Shown one piece after another: positions 44,507 through 53,925 of a DNA stretch of 63,839 bases; within the stretch, counting starts at the first letter, position 1, and each line of letters begins with the position of its first letter. Made by a program: the position numbers and the translations under genes. The notes under the pieces are model-generated. The model had not been told where the DNA came from. It searched no databases and worked only from the letters and a program-made list of their open reading frames with translations. This DNA comes from an uncultured Halanaerobiales bacterium (GTDB lineage: Bacteria; Bacillota; Halanaerobiia; Halanaerobiales; M55B127). The DNA is taken from assembly GCA_913055675.1 (NCBI GenBank), contig CAJXKY010000010.1, positions 1 through 63,839 on the forward strand, given 5' to 3'.

Positions 44507-45832
44507 ATGAGTGTTCTTACTTTTAAACAGGGAATTCATCCTGAATATCATAAAGAATTAACTAAAAATAAGCCATTAAAAAAGGCAAGTAGACCTGAGG
44601 AAGTAGTTATACCCCTACAACAACATATTGGTGCTCCTTTAGAACCATTAGTTAAAAAAGGAGATCATGTAAAAATGGGGCAGAAAATAGCAGATACCGA
44701 TAGTTTTGTAGCTGCTCCTATACATGCCTCGGTTTCTGGAACTGTAAAGGGAATTCAAAAGGTATTAATCCCTTCCGGTCAAAAAACTGAATCAATAATT
44801 ATTGAATCTGATGATGAGGATGTAATCGATGACACCTTAAAGTCCGATAAAAATATTGATGAATTAACTTCTAAAGAAATAATAGATACTGTAAGAGAAG
44901 CTGGAATTGTTGGACTTGGTGGTGCAATGTTTCCTACTCATGTTAAGTTATCTGTACCTGAAGATAAAGATGTAGAATATTTTGTATTGAATGGTATTGA
45001 GTGTGAACCATTTTTAAATGTAGATAATAGAATGATGATTGAAAGATCGAGTGATGTTATTTCAGGAATGAAATTAATGATGAAAGCAGCTGATGTAGAA
45101 AAAGGAGTTATTGGTATAGAAGATAATAAGCCCAAAGCAATTTCTAATATGAGGATAGCAGTAGAACAAGAAGATAATATTGAAGTTGAAGTTTTTGAAA
45201 CAAAGTATCCTCAAGGTGGCGAAAAAATGCTTATTAAAGCTCTCTTAGATAGAGAAGTACCTGAGGGAGGGCTACCCCTTGATGTGGGAGTTATTGTTAA
45301 TAATATTACTACTGCAGTTGCTGTATTTGAAGCTATTACAGAAGGGAAACCTTTAATTGAGAGAACAATTACTATAACCGGTGAGGGAATAACAGAGCCT
45401 ACTAATTTATACTATAGAATTGGAACTAAAGTAAGTGACTTAATTAACGAAGCTGGTGGTTTTGAAGGTGATCCTGGGAAAATAGTTTTAGGTGGACCTA
45501 TGACTGGTGCTGCTCAACATAGTACTAATGTGCCAACAGTAAAAGGTACTTCGGGTATTATAGTTTTACATAAGGATAGTGTGAAAAAGTTTGATCCTCA
45601 ACCTTGTATTAGATGTGCTAGATGTGTGGATTCCTGTCCTATGTATTTGTTACCATTAAAATTATCTGATTTATCACAATATGAAAGATATGATGAACTC
45701 GATAAATATAATGTACAAAGCTGCATTGAATGTGGTTCTTGTTCATATATTTGTCCTGCGGATAGACCTTTACTAGACTACATTAGGATTGGGAAAATGG
45801 AAGACATGAAATTAAAAAAATCATCACAGTAA
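44507..45832 (+). CDS. rnfC: Electron transport complex subunit RnfC
   Basis: The 441-residue peripheral subunit of the Rnf complex carries NADH/FMN and Fe-S sites. The N-terminal HPEYHKELTKNKPLKKASRPEEVVIPLQQHIGAP and GLGGAMFPTHVKL, then the SLBB-like region, are typical. Two 4Fe-4S clusters are set by CIRCARCVDSCP and CIECGSCSYICP near the C-terminus. The gene order C-D-G-E-A-B equals that of clostridial ferredoxin:NAD oxidoreductase operons. Confidence 0.95.
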   Translation: MSVLTFKQGIHPEYHKELTKNKPLKKASRPEEVVIPLQQHIGAPLEPLVKKGDHVKMGQKIADTDSFVAAPIHASVSGTVKGIQKVLIPSGQKTESIIIESDDEDVIDDTLKSDKNIDELTSKEIIDTVREAGIVGLGGAMFPTHVKLSVPEDKDVEYFVLNGIECEPFLNVDNRMMIERSSDVISGMKLMMKAADVEKGVIGIEDNKPKAISNMRIAVEQEDNIEVEVFETKYPQGGEKMLIKALLDREVPEGGLPLDVGVIVNNITTAVAVFEAITEGKPLIERTITITGEGITEPTNLYYRIGTKVSDLINEAGGFEGDPGKIVLGGPMTGAAQHSTNVPTVKGTSGIIVLHKDSVKKFDPQPCIRCARCVDSCPMYLLPLKLSDLSQYERYDELDKYNVQSCIECGSCSYICPADRPLLDYIRIGKMEDMKLKKSSQ

Positions 45833-45843
45833 GGAGGATAGTT

Positions 45844-46752
45844 ATGAATAATGAACAGCTAATCGTTACACCAAATCCACATATTAAGGATTCAACATCT
45901 GTTGAAGAAATAATGTGGACAGTTGTATATGCTCTGATACCTGCAGTTATAGCAGCAACATATTTTTTCGGTTTTAGAGTTTTGCTTATAGTTGCTGTTA
46001 GTATTATAGGAGCTATTGTAACTGAATATTCTTTTTTGAAAATAAGAAATAAAGACCTTGTTATTAATGATGGAAGTGCTGTTTTAACAGGTTTATTGCT
46101 GGCTTTAACATTACCCCCTTCAATTCCCTTATGGACAGCTTTTTTAGGTAGTGTTGTTGCTATTGGGTTGGGAAAACAAGTATTTGGAGGACTTGGTCAT
46201 AATCCTTTTAATCCAGCTTTAATAGGTAGAGCGTTTTTAACTGCATCATATCCTGTATTAATGACTACCTGGGTGATTGATGGAACTTCAACAGCTACTC
46301 CTTTAAGCAGGATTTCTAATGGTGAAGCTTTAAGAATTTGGAATTTATTTATTGGTAATACAGGAGGTTCCTTAGGTGAAACTTCTGCTTTAGCTCTATT
46401 ATTAGGAGCTGCTTATTTAATATATAAAGGATACATAAACTGGAGAATTCCTACAAGTATGATCTCTACTGTTATAGTAGTTACATTTTTAAGCGGAGCA
46501 AATCCTATCGCTCATGTATTTGCGGGCAGCTTAATTTTAGGTGCCTTTTTTATGGCAACTGATATGGTAACATCTCCAGTTACCAAAAAAGCAAGATGGG
46601 TTTTTGGTATAGGAGCCGGTTTATTAGTTGCTCTTATTAGATTATGGGGCGGTTATCCAGAAGGTGTTATGTATTCGATACTTTTAATGAATACAACTGT
46701 ACCTCTCTTAGACAGATATCTAAAACCAAGAACTTTGGGAGTGGTGAAGTAA
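45844..46752 (+). CDS. rnfD: Electron transport complex subunit RnfD
   Basis: The 302-residue integral membrane subunit has about nine or ten hydrophobic segments. Family motifs are NDGSAVLTGLLLALTLPPSIPLW, GGLGHNPFNPALIGRAFL and STATPLS (about residues 149-155), where relatives carry a covalent FMN on Thr. The ATG follows AAGGAGG. It forms part of the ion-pumping core. Confidence 0.95.
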   Translation: MNNEQLIVTPNPHIKDSTSVEEIMWTVVYALIPAVIAATYFFGFRVLLIVAVSIIGAIVTEYSFLKIRNKDLVINDGSAVLTGLLLALTLPPSIPLWTAFLGSVVAIGLGKQVFGGLGHNPFNPALIGRAFLTASYPVLMTTWVIDGTSTATPLSRISNGEALRIWNLFIGNTGGSLGETSALALLLGAAYLIYKGYINWRIPTSMISTVIVVTFLSGANPIAHVFAGSLILGAFFMATDMVTSPVTKKARWVFGIGAGLLVALIRLWGGYPEGVMYSILLMNTTVPLLDRYLKPRTLGVVK

Positions 46753-47310
46753 ATGGATACAAAAATAAGTAAACTAATTTTGACTTTAACAGTAATCGGT
46801 ATAATTTCTGCAATCGCTTTATCTTTTGTATATCAGTGGACAACTCCCTATATAGAACAACATCAAATGGAAGCCCGAGAAGAAGCCTTAAGGGATGTGA
46901 TTCCCAAAGCGCAGGAATATGAAGAAGTAGAAAAAGAAGGTCAGATCTTTTTCGAAGGATATAACTCTGGAGGAAATAGAACTGGTGTGGCCATGATTGC
47001 TTCAGGACCGGGTTATCAAAATATTATAGAATTAATGGTTGGTGTTAATTTGAATTCGCAAAAAGTTTATGGAATAAAAATATTAACACACGAAGAAACC
47101 CCAGGTTTAGGGGCCAGAATAACTGGTGATGATTATAAAGAAAATTATATAGATAAACCATTTGGTGATTATAATGTTGTTAAAAGAGAACCCCAGTCCG
47201 AATTAGAAGTGGAAGCAATAGCTGGTGCTACAATATCTTCTAAAAGTGTTGCAAAAATAGTGGAAAATGCTATTGAACAAATACAAGATGTATATGGAGG
47301 TGGGGCGTAA
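46753..47310 (+). CDS. rnfG: Electron transport complex subunit RnfG
   Basis: The 185-residue subunit has one N-terminal membrane helix and an outward FMN-binding domain. The motif EAIAGATISSKSV near the C-terminus matches the [ST]GAT site where FMN is attached to Thr through its phosphate. Attachment needs an ApbE flavin transferase, which is not in this window. It starts directly after the rnfD stop and overlaps rnfE by one base. Confidence 0.94.
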   Translation: MDTKISKLILTLTVIGIISAIALSFVYQWTTPYIEQHQMEAREEALRDVIPKAQEYEEVEKEGQIFFEGYNSGGNRTGVAMIASGPGYQNIIELMVGVNLNSQKVYGIKILTHEETPGLGARITGDDYKENYIDKPFGDYNVVKREPQSELEVEAIAGATISSKSVAKIVENAIEQIQDVYGGGA

Positions 47311-47909
47311 TGTTGAAAAAATTATTTGTTGATTTCAAAAATGGTCTCTGGAGAGAGAACCCAATTATAGTTTTAGTTATTGGGATGTGTCCTACTTTAG
47401 CAGTAACAAATACTGTTGAAAATGGTTTAGCTATGGGGATTGCCACATCTTTTGTATTATTATCCTCAGAGATTGTAATTTCAACTTTTAAAAATTACAT
47501 ACCTAACAACGTTAGAATTCCTAGTTTCATTTTAATTATTGCAACGTTTGTTACTTTCACAGATTATTTTTTGAAAGCATTTTTTCCAGATATTGCCGCA
47601 TCTTTAAGTTTATTTATTCCACTAATTGTGGTTAACTGTTTAATTTTAGGTCGTCAAGAAGCATTTGCATCAAAAAACCCTACTCATCGAGCGATTGCTG
47701 ATGCTTTGGGGATGGGTTTAGGATTTACCTGGGTTTTAGTTTTATTAAGTGCTGTAAGAGAGTTATTAGGAATGGGCTCTATATTTGGAATCGAAATTTT
47801 AGGAAGTTGGTATCAACCCATGGTTATTATGGTCTTACCTGCCGGAGCATTTATCAGTTTAGGAATTTTAGTAGGATTAATGAATTATTTAAAAAGGAGG
47901 GGTAACTAA
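47310..47909 (+). CDS. rnfE: Electron transport complex subunit RnfE
   Basis: The 199-residue membrane subunit has six predicted helices. RnfE marks are [28 protein letters not shown] and [17 protein letters not shown], then [31 protein letters not shown]. RnfE and RnfA are inverted homologues that hold a membrane Fe-S centre by Cys residues such as that in GMCPTLAVT. It overlaps neighbours by one base on each side. Confidence 0.95.
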   Translation: MLKKLFVDFKNGLWRENPIIVLVIGMCPTLAVTNTVENGLAMGIATSFVLLSSEIVISTFKNYIPNNVRIPSFILIIATFVTFTDYFLKAFFPDIAASLSLFIPLIVVNCLILGRQEAFASKNPTHRAIADALGMGLGFTWVLVLLSAVRELLGMGSIFGIEILGSWYQPMVIMVLPAGAFISLGILVGLMNYLKRRGN

Positions 47910-48502
47910 TGGTAGAAGAATTCCGGGTTGTTTTATTAGTTTTTTTGAGTACTGTCTTAGTTAACAACTTTATTTTAGTTAAATTCTTAGGAATTTGCCC
48001 CTTTTTAGGAGTATCTAAACAGGTAGAAACCGCATTTAGTATGGGCTTAGCTACAACATTTGTAATGACCTTAACAGCTGCAGCTACTTGGTTAATTAAT
48101 ACATATATACTGGTAGCATTCAATCTACCCTTTTTAAGATACGTTTCTTTTATCATAGTAATTGCTTCTTTGGTTCAATTTGTGGAGATGTTTATTAGAA
48201 AGTCTAGTCCAGTTTTATATAAAGCATTGGGAATATTTTTACCTTTAATCACAACAAATTGTGCGATTTTAGGATTAGCATTATTAATTCCATTAAACGG
48301 ATATAATTTTATAACTAGTGTAGTATTTGGTTTAGGTGCAGGAATAGGATTTACACTTGCAATTGTACTAATGGCTGGTTTAAGAGAAAAATTAGAATTT
48401 GGAGATGTGCCTGAAGTATTAAAAGGAGTACCAATCACATTAATATTAGCTGGATTAATGGCGATGGCTTTTATGGGTTTTTCAGGACTAATTTCAATTT
48501 AA
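47909..48502 (+). CDS. rnfA: Electron transport complex subunit RnfA
   Basis: The 197-residue membrane subunit has six predicted helices. Marks are [22 protein letters not shown] and [20 protein letters not shown], with Cys in GICPFLG and TTNCAILG. It pairs with RnfE in the ion-translocating core. It begins one base within the rnfE stop. Confidence 0.95.
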   Translation: MVEEFRVVLLVFLSTVLVNNFILVKFLGICPFLGVSKQVETAFSMGLATTFVMTLTAAATWLINTYILVAFNLPFLRYVSFIIVIASLVQFVEMFIRKSSPVLYKALGIFLPLITTNCAILGLALLIPLNGYNFITSVVFGLGAGIGFTLAIVLMAGLREKLEFGDVPEVLKGVPITLILAGLMAMAFMGFSGLISI

Positions 48503-48526
48503 TACATATATGTTGGAGGTGACAAA

Positions 48527-49531
48527 GTGGATCCTGTCTATTTATATTCTATTTTAAGCATGGGAGGAATTGGAGCATTATTAGCTTTGGGGCTAGGAAT
48601 TGCTTCAAAAAAATTCCATGTAGAAGTTGATGAAAGAGTCCAAGAAGTAGAAGAAGTACTACCGGGTGCAAATTGTGGAGCCTGTGGTTATGCAGGTTGT
48701 AGCAGCTTTGCTGAAGCTGTCATAAATGGAGATGCTGAAATTAATGGCTGCCCTGTAGGTGGTGAGGTGGTTGCTGATAAAATAGCAGAGATTCTTGGTG
48801 TAGAAAGTGAATCTAGTGAAACTGTCGTAGCTCAATTATTATGTGGCGGCGGGATCAAGGAAACCAAGAAACTTTCAGATTATAGTGGTATAAAAACATG
48901 TAAAGCGGCAAATTTGATTAATGGAGATACAAAAAGCTGTAAGTATTCTTGTTTGGGTTATGGAGATTGTGCAGCAATTTGTCCAGTTGACGCTATTACA
49001 ATGAGTGAAAATGGTTTGCCAATTATTGATAAAGAAGAGTGTATAGGCTGTGGTAAATGTGTAGAGGCTTGTCCTAAAAACATAATTACTTTAGCTCCAG
49101 AAGATAAATTAAACCATATTCGATGTTCTTCACATGATCCTGGTAAAGTAGTTTCTAAAATATGTGAGGTAGGCTGTATTGGATGTTCGCTTTGTGCAAA
49201 AGCGTGTCCTGTTGATGCGATAACAATGGAAGACAATTTAGCAGTGATTGATTATGAAAAATGTATTAACTGTGGAATATGTTCAGAAAAATGTCCTACC
49301 GGAACAATTGAATTCAGTGGTCGTTTAATAGAAAAAGTTATAATAACGGATAATTGTGTAGGTTGTACTAGATGTGCTAAAGCTTGTCCAGTGGATGCCA
49401 TTGATGGAGAGTTAAAAGAAGTTCATGAAATTGATCAGGATAAATGTGTACAATGTGGCTTATGTGCAGAAGTTTGCAAAGTAGATAAAGCTATTAAAGT
49501 TATATATAAAGATAAAAAAGCAAATAATTAG
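48527..49531 (+). CDS. rnfB: Electron transport complex subunit RnfB (multi-Fe-S)
   Basis: The 334-residue protein accepts electrons from reduced ferredoxin. A short membrane helix (YLYSILSMGGIGALLALGLGIA) is followed by the RnfB Fe-S domain LPGANCGACGYAGCSSFAEAV...NGCPVGG. After it come six ferredoxin-like cysteine groups: CKYSCLGYGDCAAICP, CIGCGKCVEACP, CEVGCIGCSLCAKACP, CINCGICSEKCP, CVGCTRCAKACP and CVQCGLCAEVCK. The start is GTG at 48527 after GGAGGTG. A terminator follows, so rnfB ends the operon. Confidence 0.95.
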   Translation: MDPVYLYSILSMGGIGALLALGLGIASKKFHVEVDERVQEVEEVLPGANCGACGYAGCSSFAEAVINGDAEINGCPVGGEVVADKIAEILGVESESSETVVAQLLCGGGIKETKKLSDYSGIKTCKAANLINGDTKSCKYSCLGYGDCAAICPVDAITMSENGLPIIDKEECIGCGKCVEACPKNIITLAPEDKLNHIRCSSHDPGKVVSKICEVGCIGCSLCAKACPVDAITMEDNLAVIDYEKCINCGICSEKCPTGTIEFSGRLIEKVIITDNCVGCTRCAKACPVDAIDGELKEVHEIDQDKCVQCGLCAEVCKVDKAIKVIYKDKKANN

Positions 49532-49554
49532 AAATAAAAATATAACTTGTTGAT

Positions 49555-49583
49555 AAACCCGGGCTATTAAGCTCGGGTTTTTG
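49555..49583 (+). terminator. Terminator of the rnf operon
   Basis: AACCCGGGC (49556-49564) pairs with GCTCGGGTT (49571-49579) around a 6-nt loop, followed by a run of T. Confidence 0.88.
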
Positions 49584-49616
49584 ATTATCAAGCAGTTTTT
49601 TAATTTTACTTTTAGA

Positions 49617-49645
49617 TAGACATTTTCATCAAAAAATGTTAAAAT
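49617..49645 (+). promoter_or_regulatory. Promoter of the NusG-II domain gene
   Basis: TAGACA (49617-49622), a 17-nt spacer and TAAAAT (49640-49645) precede the AGGGGA ribosome site and the TTG start at 49672. Confidence 0.5.
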
Positions 49646-49671
49646 AGTAACGATTAGGAAAGGGGATTTAA

Positions 49672-50091
49672 TTGGATAAACTCAATAAATATTTAACTAT
49701 ATCTGACAAGATATTAATACTATTAATAGTGGTTTTTTCGATTATAATGATTGTATACCCCTTTGTAACTGCCTATTTTAATCAATCAGAAGATCAAGAA
49801 GCTTATATATATATTAAAAATAGAACCAAAAATATTCAAAGGATTCCAATATCTGATACATATAAGGAAGAACCTATGAAAATTGAAGTAGAAGGGCCAT
49901 TAGGCATATCTATTATAGAAGCTCATAATGGGCGAGTTCGTCTTAAAGAAGCTCCGGAAGAGGATCCGGCAAAAATATGTGAAAAGACGGGTTGGATTGA
50001 TAAACCAGGACCTTCGATAATATGTGTGCCCAATAAAATTTCTATTTGGATAGAAAGATCAGATAGTGAACTTGATGCGATTTCTTGGTGA
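49672..50091 (+). CDS. NusG domain II-containing membrane protein (EetA-like)
   Basis: The 139-residue protein has a short cytoplasmic N-terminus, one membrane helix (ILILLIVVFSIIMIVYPFV) and an outside NusG_II-type beta domain with GPLGISIIEAHNGRVRLKEAPEEDPAKICEKTGWI and SIICVPNKI. It is not the transcription factor NusG. In Listeria, from memory, a protein of this domain (EetA) works beside a Gx-type membrane protein (EetB) in flavin-based electron transfer. Here the same two families are adjacent, just after rnf. The start is TTG after AAAGGGGA. Confidence 0.78.
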   Translation: MDKLNKYLTISDKILILLIVVFSIIMIVYPFVTAYFNQSEDQEAYIYIKNRTKNIQRIPISDTYKEEPMKIEVEGPLGISIIEAHNGRVRLKEAPEEDPAKICEKTGWIDKPGPSIICVPNKISIWIERSDSELDAISW

Positions 50092-50132
50092 TATATTTAG
50101 AATTCATCTATAAAGGGAATATTTTATTTTTC

Positions 50133-50160
50133 TTGAATTATTAAAATATGCCTTTAAAAT
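50133..50160 (+). promoter_or_regulatory. Putative promoter of the Gx transporter gene
   Basis: TTGAAT (50133-50138), a 16-nt spacer and TAAAAT (50155-50160) lie in the 103-nt gap before the Gx transporter gene. Confidence 0.4.
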
Positions 50161-50194
50161 ATATCATTTATATTTTGAAATGAGGTTATATTAA

Positions 50195-50713
50195 ATGCGT
50201 ACCAGAAAAATTGTAATTATCGCTTTATTAGTAGGGCTTGGATTAGTTTTACATTTGGTTGAAAATATGATACCTTTATCCTTTCTCATTCCAGGTGCGA
50301 AATTAGGTTTAGCGAATATTGCCAATCTTTTAGGGTTAATTATATTTGGTTTTACAGCAGGATTACAGATACTTTTGTTAAGGATATTTTTAGGTTCTAT
50401 ATTAGCTGGCACATTTATGACGATAAATTTTTATTTGAGTTTAAGTGGTGGGTTGCTTGGTTATTTAGCTATGAGTTTGTTTTTCTATTTTTTAAGGAAC
50501 AAGTTTAGCATGATTGGTATTAGTTTAAGTGGTGCTGTTTTTCATAACATTGGACAGATTTTTACTGCATATTTCATTATTTCTAATGATGCAATATTTT
50601 ATTATCTTCCCTATTTAATTTTACTTGCTTTACCTACTGGAATTGGAATAGGGCTTGTTGTAATATTTACGAACAATTATCTACCAAGAGAAATAAAAGG
50701 GATTGATATATAA
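50195..50713 (+). CDS. Gx transporter family protein (heptaprenyl diphosphate synthase component I-like, EetB-like)
   Basis: The 172-residue membrane protein has five or six helices and the family segment LVLHLVENMIPLSFLIPGAKLGLANIANLLGLIIFGF. The Hpre_diP_synt_I family resembles ECF S-components and is often annotated as a transporter. The true substrate is not proven. The ATG follows GAGG. Its TAA overlaps the maf ATG by one base. See the preceding NusG-II gene for the possible joint role. Confidence 0.82.
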   Translation: MRTRKIVIIALLVGLGLVLHLVENMIPLSFLIPGAKLGLANIANLLGLIIFGFTAGLQILLLRIFLGSILAGTFMTINFYLSLSGGLLGYLAMSLFFYFLRNKFSMIGISLSGAVFHNIGQIFTAYFIISNDAIFYYLPYLILLALPTGIGIGLVVIFTNNYLPREIKGIDI

Positions 50714-51294
50714 TGGAAGATAGGAAAATAATATTAGCCTCATCATCAGATAGAAGAAAAGATTTATTAACTAGATTGGGTATTAATTTTACTGCTATGC
50801 CCAGTAACATTGATGAAAGAGGCTATGATAAAGAATCTCCTTCAGAATATGTTAAACAAATTTCATTAGATAAAGCAGCTAAAGTAGCAGGTTTTGTAGA
50901 AGATGCACTTATTATTGCAGCTGATACTATAGTAGTTTATAATGAAAAAATATTAGGGAAACCTAAAAATGAAAATGATGCTTTTGATATGATTAAATTT
51001 TTAAATAATACTAATCATAAAGTTTATACAGGTTTAGCAATTATTTCTGCTGATGATAAGATGCATTATATAGATTATGATATGACTGAAGTATATATGA
51101 GAAAAATAGATGATGACGAAATAGAAAGATATATCAAAACTGGTGAACCAATGGACAAGGCAGGATCTTATGGAATTCAAGGAAAAGGTGGTATCTTTGT
51201 AGAAAAAATATTAGGGTCCTACTTTACAGTTATGGGGCTTCCAATCCATAAACTGTCTTTGGCTTTAAAAAGTTTTAGTGTTGATATCATATAA
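50713..51294 (+). CDS. maf: Maf family nucleotide pyrophosphatase
   Basis: The 193-residue protein hydrolyses non-canonical or modified NTPs and is linked to septum formation. Signatures are IILASSSDRRKDLLTRLGINF at the start, IIAADTIVVYNEKILGKPKN in the middle, the conserved DKAGSYGIQGKGGIFVEKILGSYFTVMGLPI near the end, and a conserved Glu in TEVYMRK. Length is normal. It overlaps the preceding gene by one base. Confidence 0.93.
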   Translation: MEDRKIILASSSDRRKDLLTRLGINFTAMPSNIDERGYDKESPSEYVKQISLDKAAKVAGFVEDALIIAADTIVVYNEKILGKPKNENDAFDMIKFLNNTNHKVYTGLAIISADDKMHYIDYDMTEVYMRKIDDDEIERYIKTGEPMDKAGSYGIQGKGGIFVEKILGSYFTVMGLPIHKLSLALKSFSVDII

Positions 51295-51318
51295 CTTGAA
51301 AGGGGACTTAATTTCAAA

Positions 51319-52011
51319 ATTATATCTAGTAGTAAATATACTATTAAAGAGATGCCTGTTGAAAAGAGACCTAGAGAAAAAATCATTAAATACGGCAGTA
51401 ATACACTAAGCACTGAGGAATTAATTGCATTAATTATTAGAACGGGCTATCAATCCATTACAGCAGTTGAATTAGCCAATAATTTGATAAATAAATCAAA
51501 TGGATTAAAAGGAATAATAGACTTCACACCCGAAGAATTTATGAAAAATAAAGGAATTGGAATTGCAAAAGGAACTCAATTATGTGCAGTTGTAGAACTG
51601 AGCAAAAGAATTAATAGTTGTAAATTTCAAGGGGAAATAATTTTGAATTCTTCTTCTGATGTGGCTTCTTTATTAATGTCAGAGCTTCGACATCTTAAAC
51701 AAGAACATTTATATGTGATAATGATGGATGTCAAAAATAAAATGATTGCAAAAGAATTAATATCGAAAGGTGGATTAGCAAGCTCCGTAGTCCATCCAAG
51801 AGAAGTTTTTAAAAAAGCGATCAAAAAAAGTTGTGCTTCAATAATTGTTGTACATAATCATCCTAGCGGTAATCCTACCCCCAGCCGAAACGATATTGAG
51901 GTCTCAAAAAGGTTATCATCTGCAGGGGATATACTTGGAATTGAAGTATTAGATCATATAATTATTGGTGATGGAAGATATATTAGCCTTAAAGAGAGTA
52001 ATTTATTTTGA
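51319..52011 (+). CDS. radC: RadC/JAB domain DNA repair family protein, probable non-canonical start
   Basis: RadC proteins have a helix-hairpin-helix and a JAB/MPN metalloprotease-like domain. Here KYGSNTLSTEELIALIIRTGYQS, KNKGIGIAKGTQL and the JAB motif VHNHPSGNPTPSRNDIEVSKRL (the metal-binding H-x-H-x7-S-x2-D pattern) are seen. The only ordinary start, ATG at 51352, has no ribosome site and cuts off the family's N-terminal TIKEMP segment, which continues in frame upstream. AAAGGGG lies at 51299-51305; the best in-frame candidate after it is ATT at 51319 (230 residues). Translation from ATG at 51352 gives 219 residues. The true start needs proof. Confidence 0.82.
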   Translation: MISSSKYTIKEMPVEKRPREKIIKYGSNTLSTEELIALIIRTGYQSITAVELANNLINKSNGLKGIIDFTPEEFMKNKGIGIAKGTQLCAVVELSKRINSCKFQGEIILNSSSDVASLLMSELRHLKQEHLYVIMMDVKNKMIAKELISKGGLASSVVHPREVFKKAIKKSCASIIVVHNHPSGNPTPSRNDIEVSKRLSSAGDILGIEVLDHIIIGDGRYISLKESNLF

Positions 52012-52033
52012 ACTATTAAAGGAGGAATAAAAG

Positions 52034-53077
52034 TTGTTTAATTTTTTAAGTGCACCTTTTTCCCGTGATATGGGAATAGATTTAGGAACAGCAAATACAC
52101 TTGTTTATGTTAAAGGTAAAGGTATTATTATAAGGGAACCGTCTGTTGTGGCTTTAAAAGAAAAAGATAGAAAAATCTTAGCAGTAGGTAATGAAGCTAA
52201 GAATATGATTGGTAGAACTCCTGGCAATATTAAAGCAGTTAGACCTATGAAAGATGGTGTTATAGCTGACTTTGATGTTACAGAAACTATGTTAAGGCAT
52301 TTTATTCGTAAAGCACATAAAAGAAATAGATTAGTTCGACCTAGAATTATTATATGTGTCCCTTCTGGAGTAACAGAAGTAGAAAAAAGAGCTGTAATTG
52401 ATGCAGCACTGCAAGCTGGAGCTAGAAGCGCATTTTTAATTGAAGAACCAATGGCAGCTGCAATTGGAGCAGGTTTACCTATTCATGAACCAACCGGTAA
52501 TATGATTGTTGATATTGGAGGAGGAACTACAGAAGTAGCCGTTATTTCATTAGGTGGAATTGTCACCAGTACTTCAATCAGGATTGGTGGAGATGAAATG
52601 GATGAAGCTATTTCCCAATATATTAAAAAAGAGTACAAATTGATGGTTGGAGAAAGAACCGCTGAACAGATTAAAATTGATATAGGTACAGCAACCGCTA
52701 CCGGAGAAAATGGTGGCTTAACTAAAGAAATTAAAGGAAGAGACTTAGTAAATGGTTTACCCAAAACTGTTACAATTAATTCTGAAGAAATAAAAGAAGC
52801 TTTAAAAGAACCGGTTAATAATATATTAGATGCCGTAAAACGTACTTTGGAAAAAACACCACCTGAACTTGCCTCTGATGTTATGGGTAGAGGAATTATT
52901 TTAACTGGTGGAGGAGCTTTATTACATGGTATAGATGATTTACTAATTGATGTAACACAAATGCCAGTTTACCTTGCTGAAGAGCCTTTAGATTGTGTTG
53001 TAAACGGTACTGGTAATGCATTAGAAGAACTTGATAAAATTAAAGACCTTTTAATCACCCCAAAAAAATTATCATAG
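52034..53077 (+). CDS. mreB: Rod shape-determining protein MreB
   Basis: The 347-residue actin homologue forms membrane-bound filaments that guide side-wall synthesis. Marks are [28 protein letters not shown] near the start (phosphate 1), [16 protein letters not shown] (phosphate 2) and [15 protein letters not shown] (adenosine). The N-terminal [12 protein letters not shown] would bind the membrane. The start is TTG after AAGGAGGA. mreC and mreD follow at once, so the three form one operon. Confidence 0.97.
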   Translation: MFNFLSAPFSRDMGIDLGTANTLVYVKGKGIIIREPSVVALKEKDRKILAVGNEAKNMIGRTPGNIKAVRPMKDGVIADFDVTETMLRHFIRKAHKRNRLVRPRIIICVPSGVTEVEKRAVIDAALQAGARSAFLIEEPMAAAIGAGLPIHEPTGNMIVDIGGGTTEVAVISLGGIVTSTSIRIGGDEMDEAISQYIKKEYKLMVGERTAEQIKIDIGTATATGENGGLTKEIKGRDLVNGLPKTVTINSEEIKEALKEPVNNILDAVKRTLEKTPPELASDVMGRGIILTGGGALLHGIDDLLIDVTQMPVYLAEEPLDCVVNGTGNALEELDKIKDLLITPKKLS

Positions 53078-53089
53078 GGGGAGTAAAAA

Positions 53090-53914
53090 TTGGGTAATAA
53101 AGGAAGAATAATATTTGTCTCAATCTTGGTTGTTTTACTATTAATTGTAGGAGCCCTTTATTTTTTCAATATGAATATCCCTTATTTCCAATATATTGAA
53201 AGGGGAATATATAACTCCTTAAGTCCAGTTGTTGAATTTTTCTCTGATTTATATTACAGTACTATTTCCTATTGGCAAGGAATATTTAATGTAGATGAAG
53301 TCATGGAAAAAAATAAAAGGTTAAAGCAACAAATAGTTACATTAAAACTTGAAAATTTAAGACTTGAAAGTTATAAAAGGGAAAATACAAGATTAAGAGA
53401 TCTTTTGTCATTTAAAAATCACATTCCTTTTGAAACATTAGGGGCTACTGTAATAGGTTTTAGTCCATCATTGTGGGAAAATAAAGCAATTATTAATAGA
53501 GGTTCCAATGATGGAATAAGAAAAAAAATGCCTGTTATTAGTTATAATGGTTCATTAGTTGGTAGAGTTGCTTATGTAGGTTCTAGTAGTTCTCAGATTT
53601 CTTTAATACATGACCCTGAATTTACAGTAGGGGGAATTGTACAACGAAGTGAGTCAAGAACTATAGGTATGGTTAATGGACAGTTAAATAATGAACAAGT
53701 CAATATAATGGATAAAATTTCATGGGATGCTGACATTCAAACAGGTGATATTATTGTTACTTCAGGATTTTCCAATAATTATCCTAAAGGTCTTCCTATA
53801 GGAGAAGTAGAAGAAATAAATTCTGATAATTATGGATTATCCCAAAGTGCCAAAATTAAACTATTTAGTTCATTAAAAACTATTGAAGAAGTATTAGTTA
53901 TAAAAGATTTTTAG
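53090..53914 (+). CDS. mreC: Rod shape-determining protein MreC
   Basis: The 274-residue protein has one membrane helix (about residues 5-28), a coiled coil at about 75-105 (VMEKNKRLKQQIVTLKLENLRLE) and a C-terminal double beta-barrel on the outside, with ETLGATVIGFSPSLWENKAIINRGSNDGI and IQTGDIIVTSGFSNNYPKGLPIG as family marks. It links MreB to PBP2. The start is TTG after GGGGGAG. Confidence 0.95.
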   Translation: MGNKGRIIFVSILVVLLLIVGALYFFNMNIPYFQYIERGIYNSLSPVVEFFSDLYYSTISYWQGIFNVDEVMEKNKRLKQQIVTLKLENLRLESYKRENTRLRDLLSFKNHIPFETLGATVIGFSPSLWENKAIINRGSNDGIRKKMPVISYNGSLVGRVAYVGSSSSQISLIHDPEFTVGGIVQRSESRTIGMVNGQLNNEQVNIMDKISWDADIQTGDIIVTSGFSNNYPKGLPIGEVEEINSDNYGLSQSAKIKLFSSLKTIEEVLVIKDF

Positions 53915-53925
53915 GAGGGCTCTTT

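Noticed and set aside
48958..49236. Antisense open frame within rnfB
   Set aside because: It mirrors the regular Cys-rich ferredoxin codons, has no ribosome site and no known domain.
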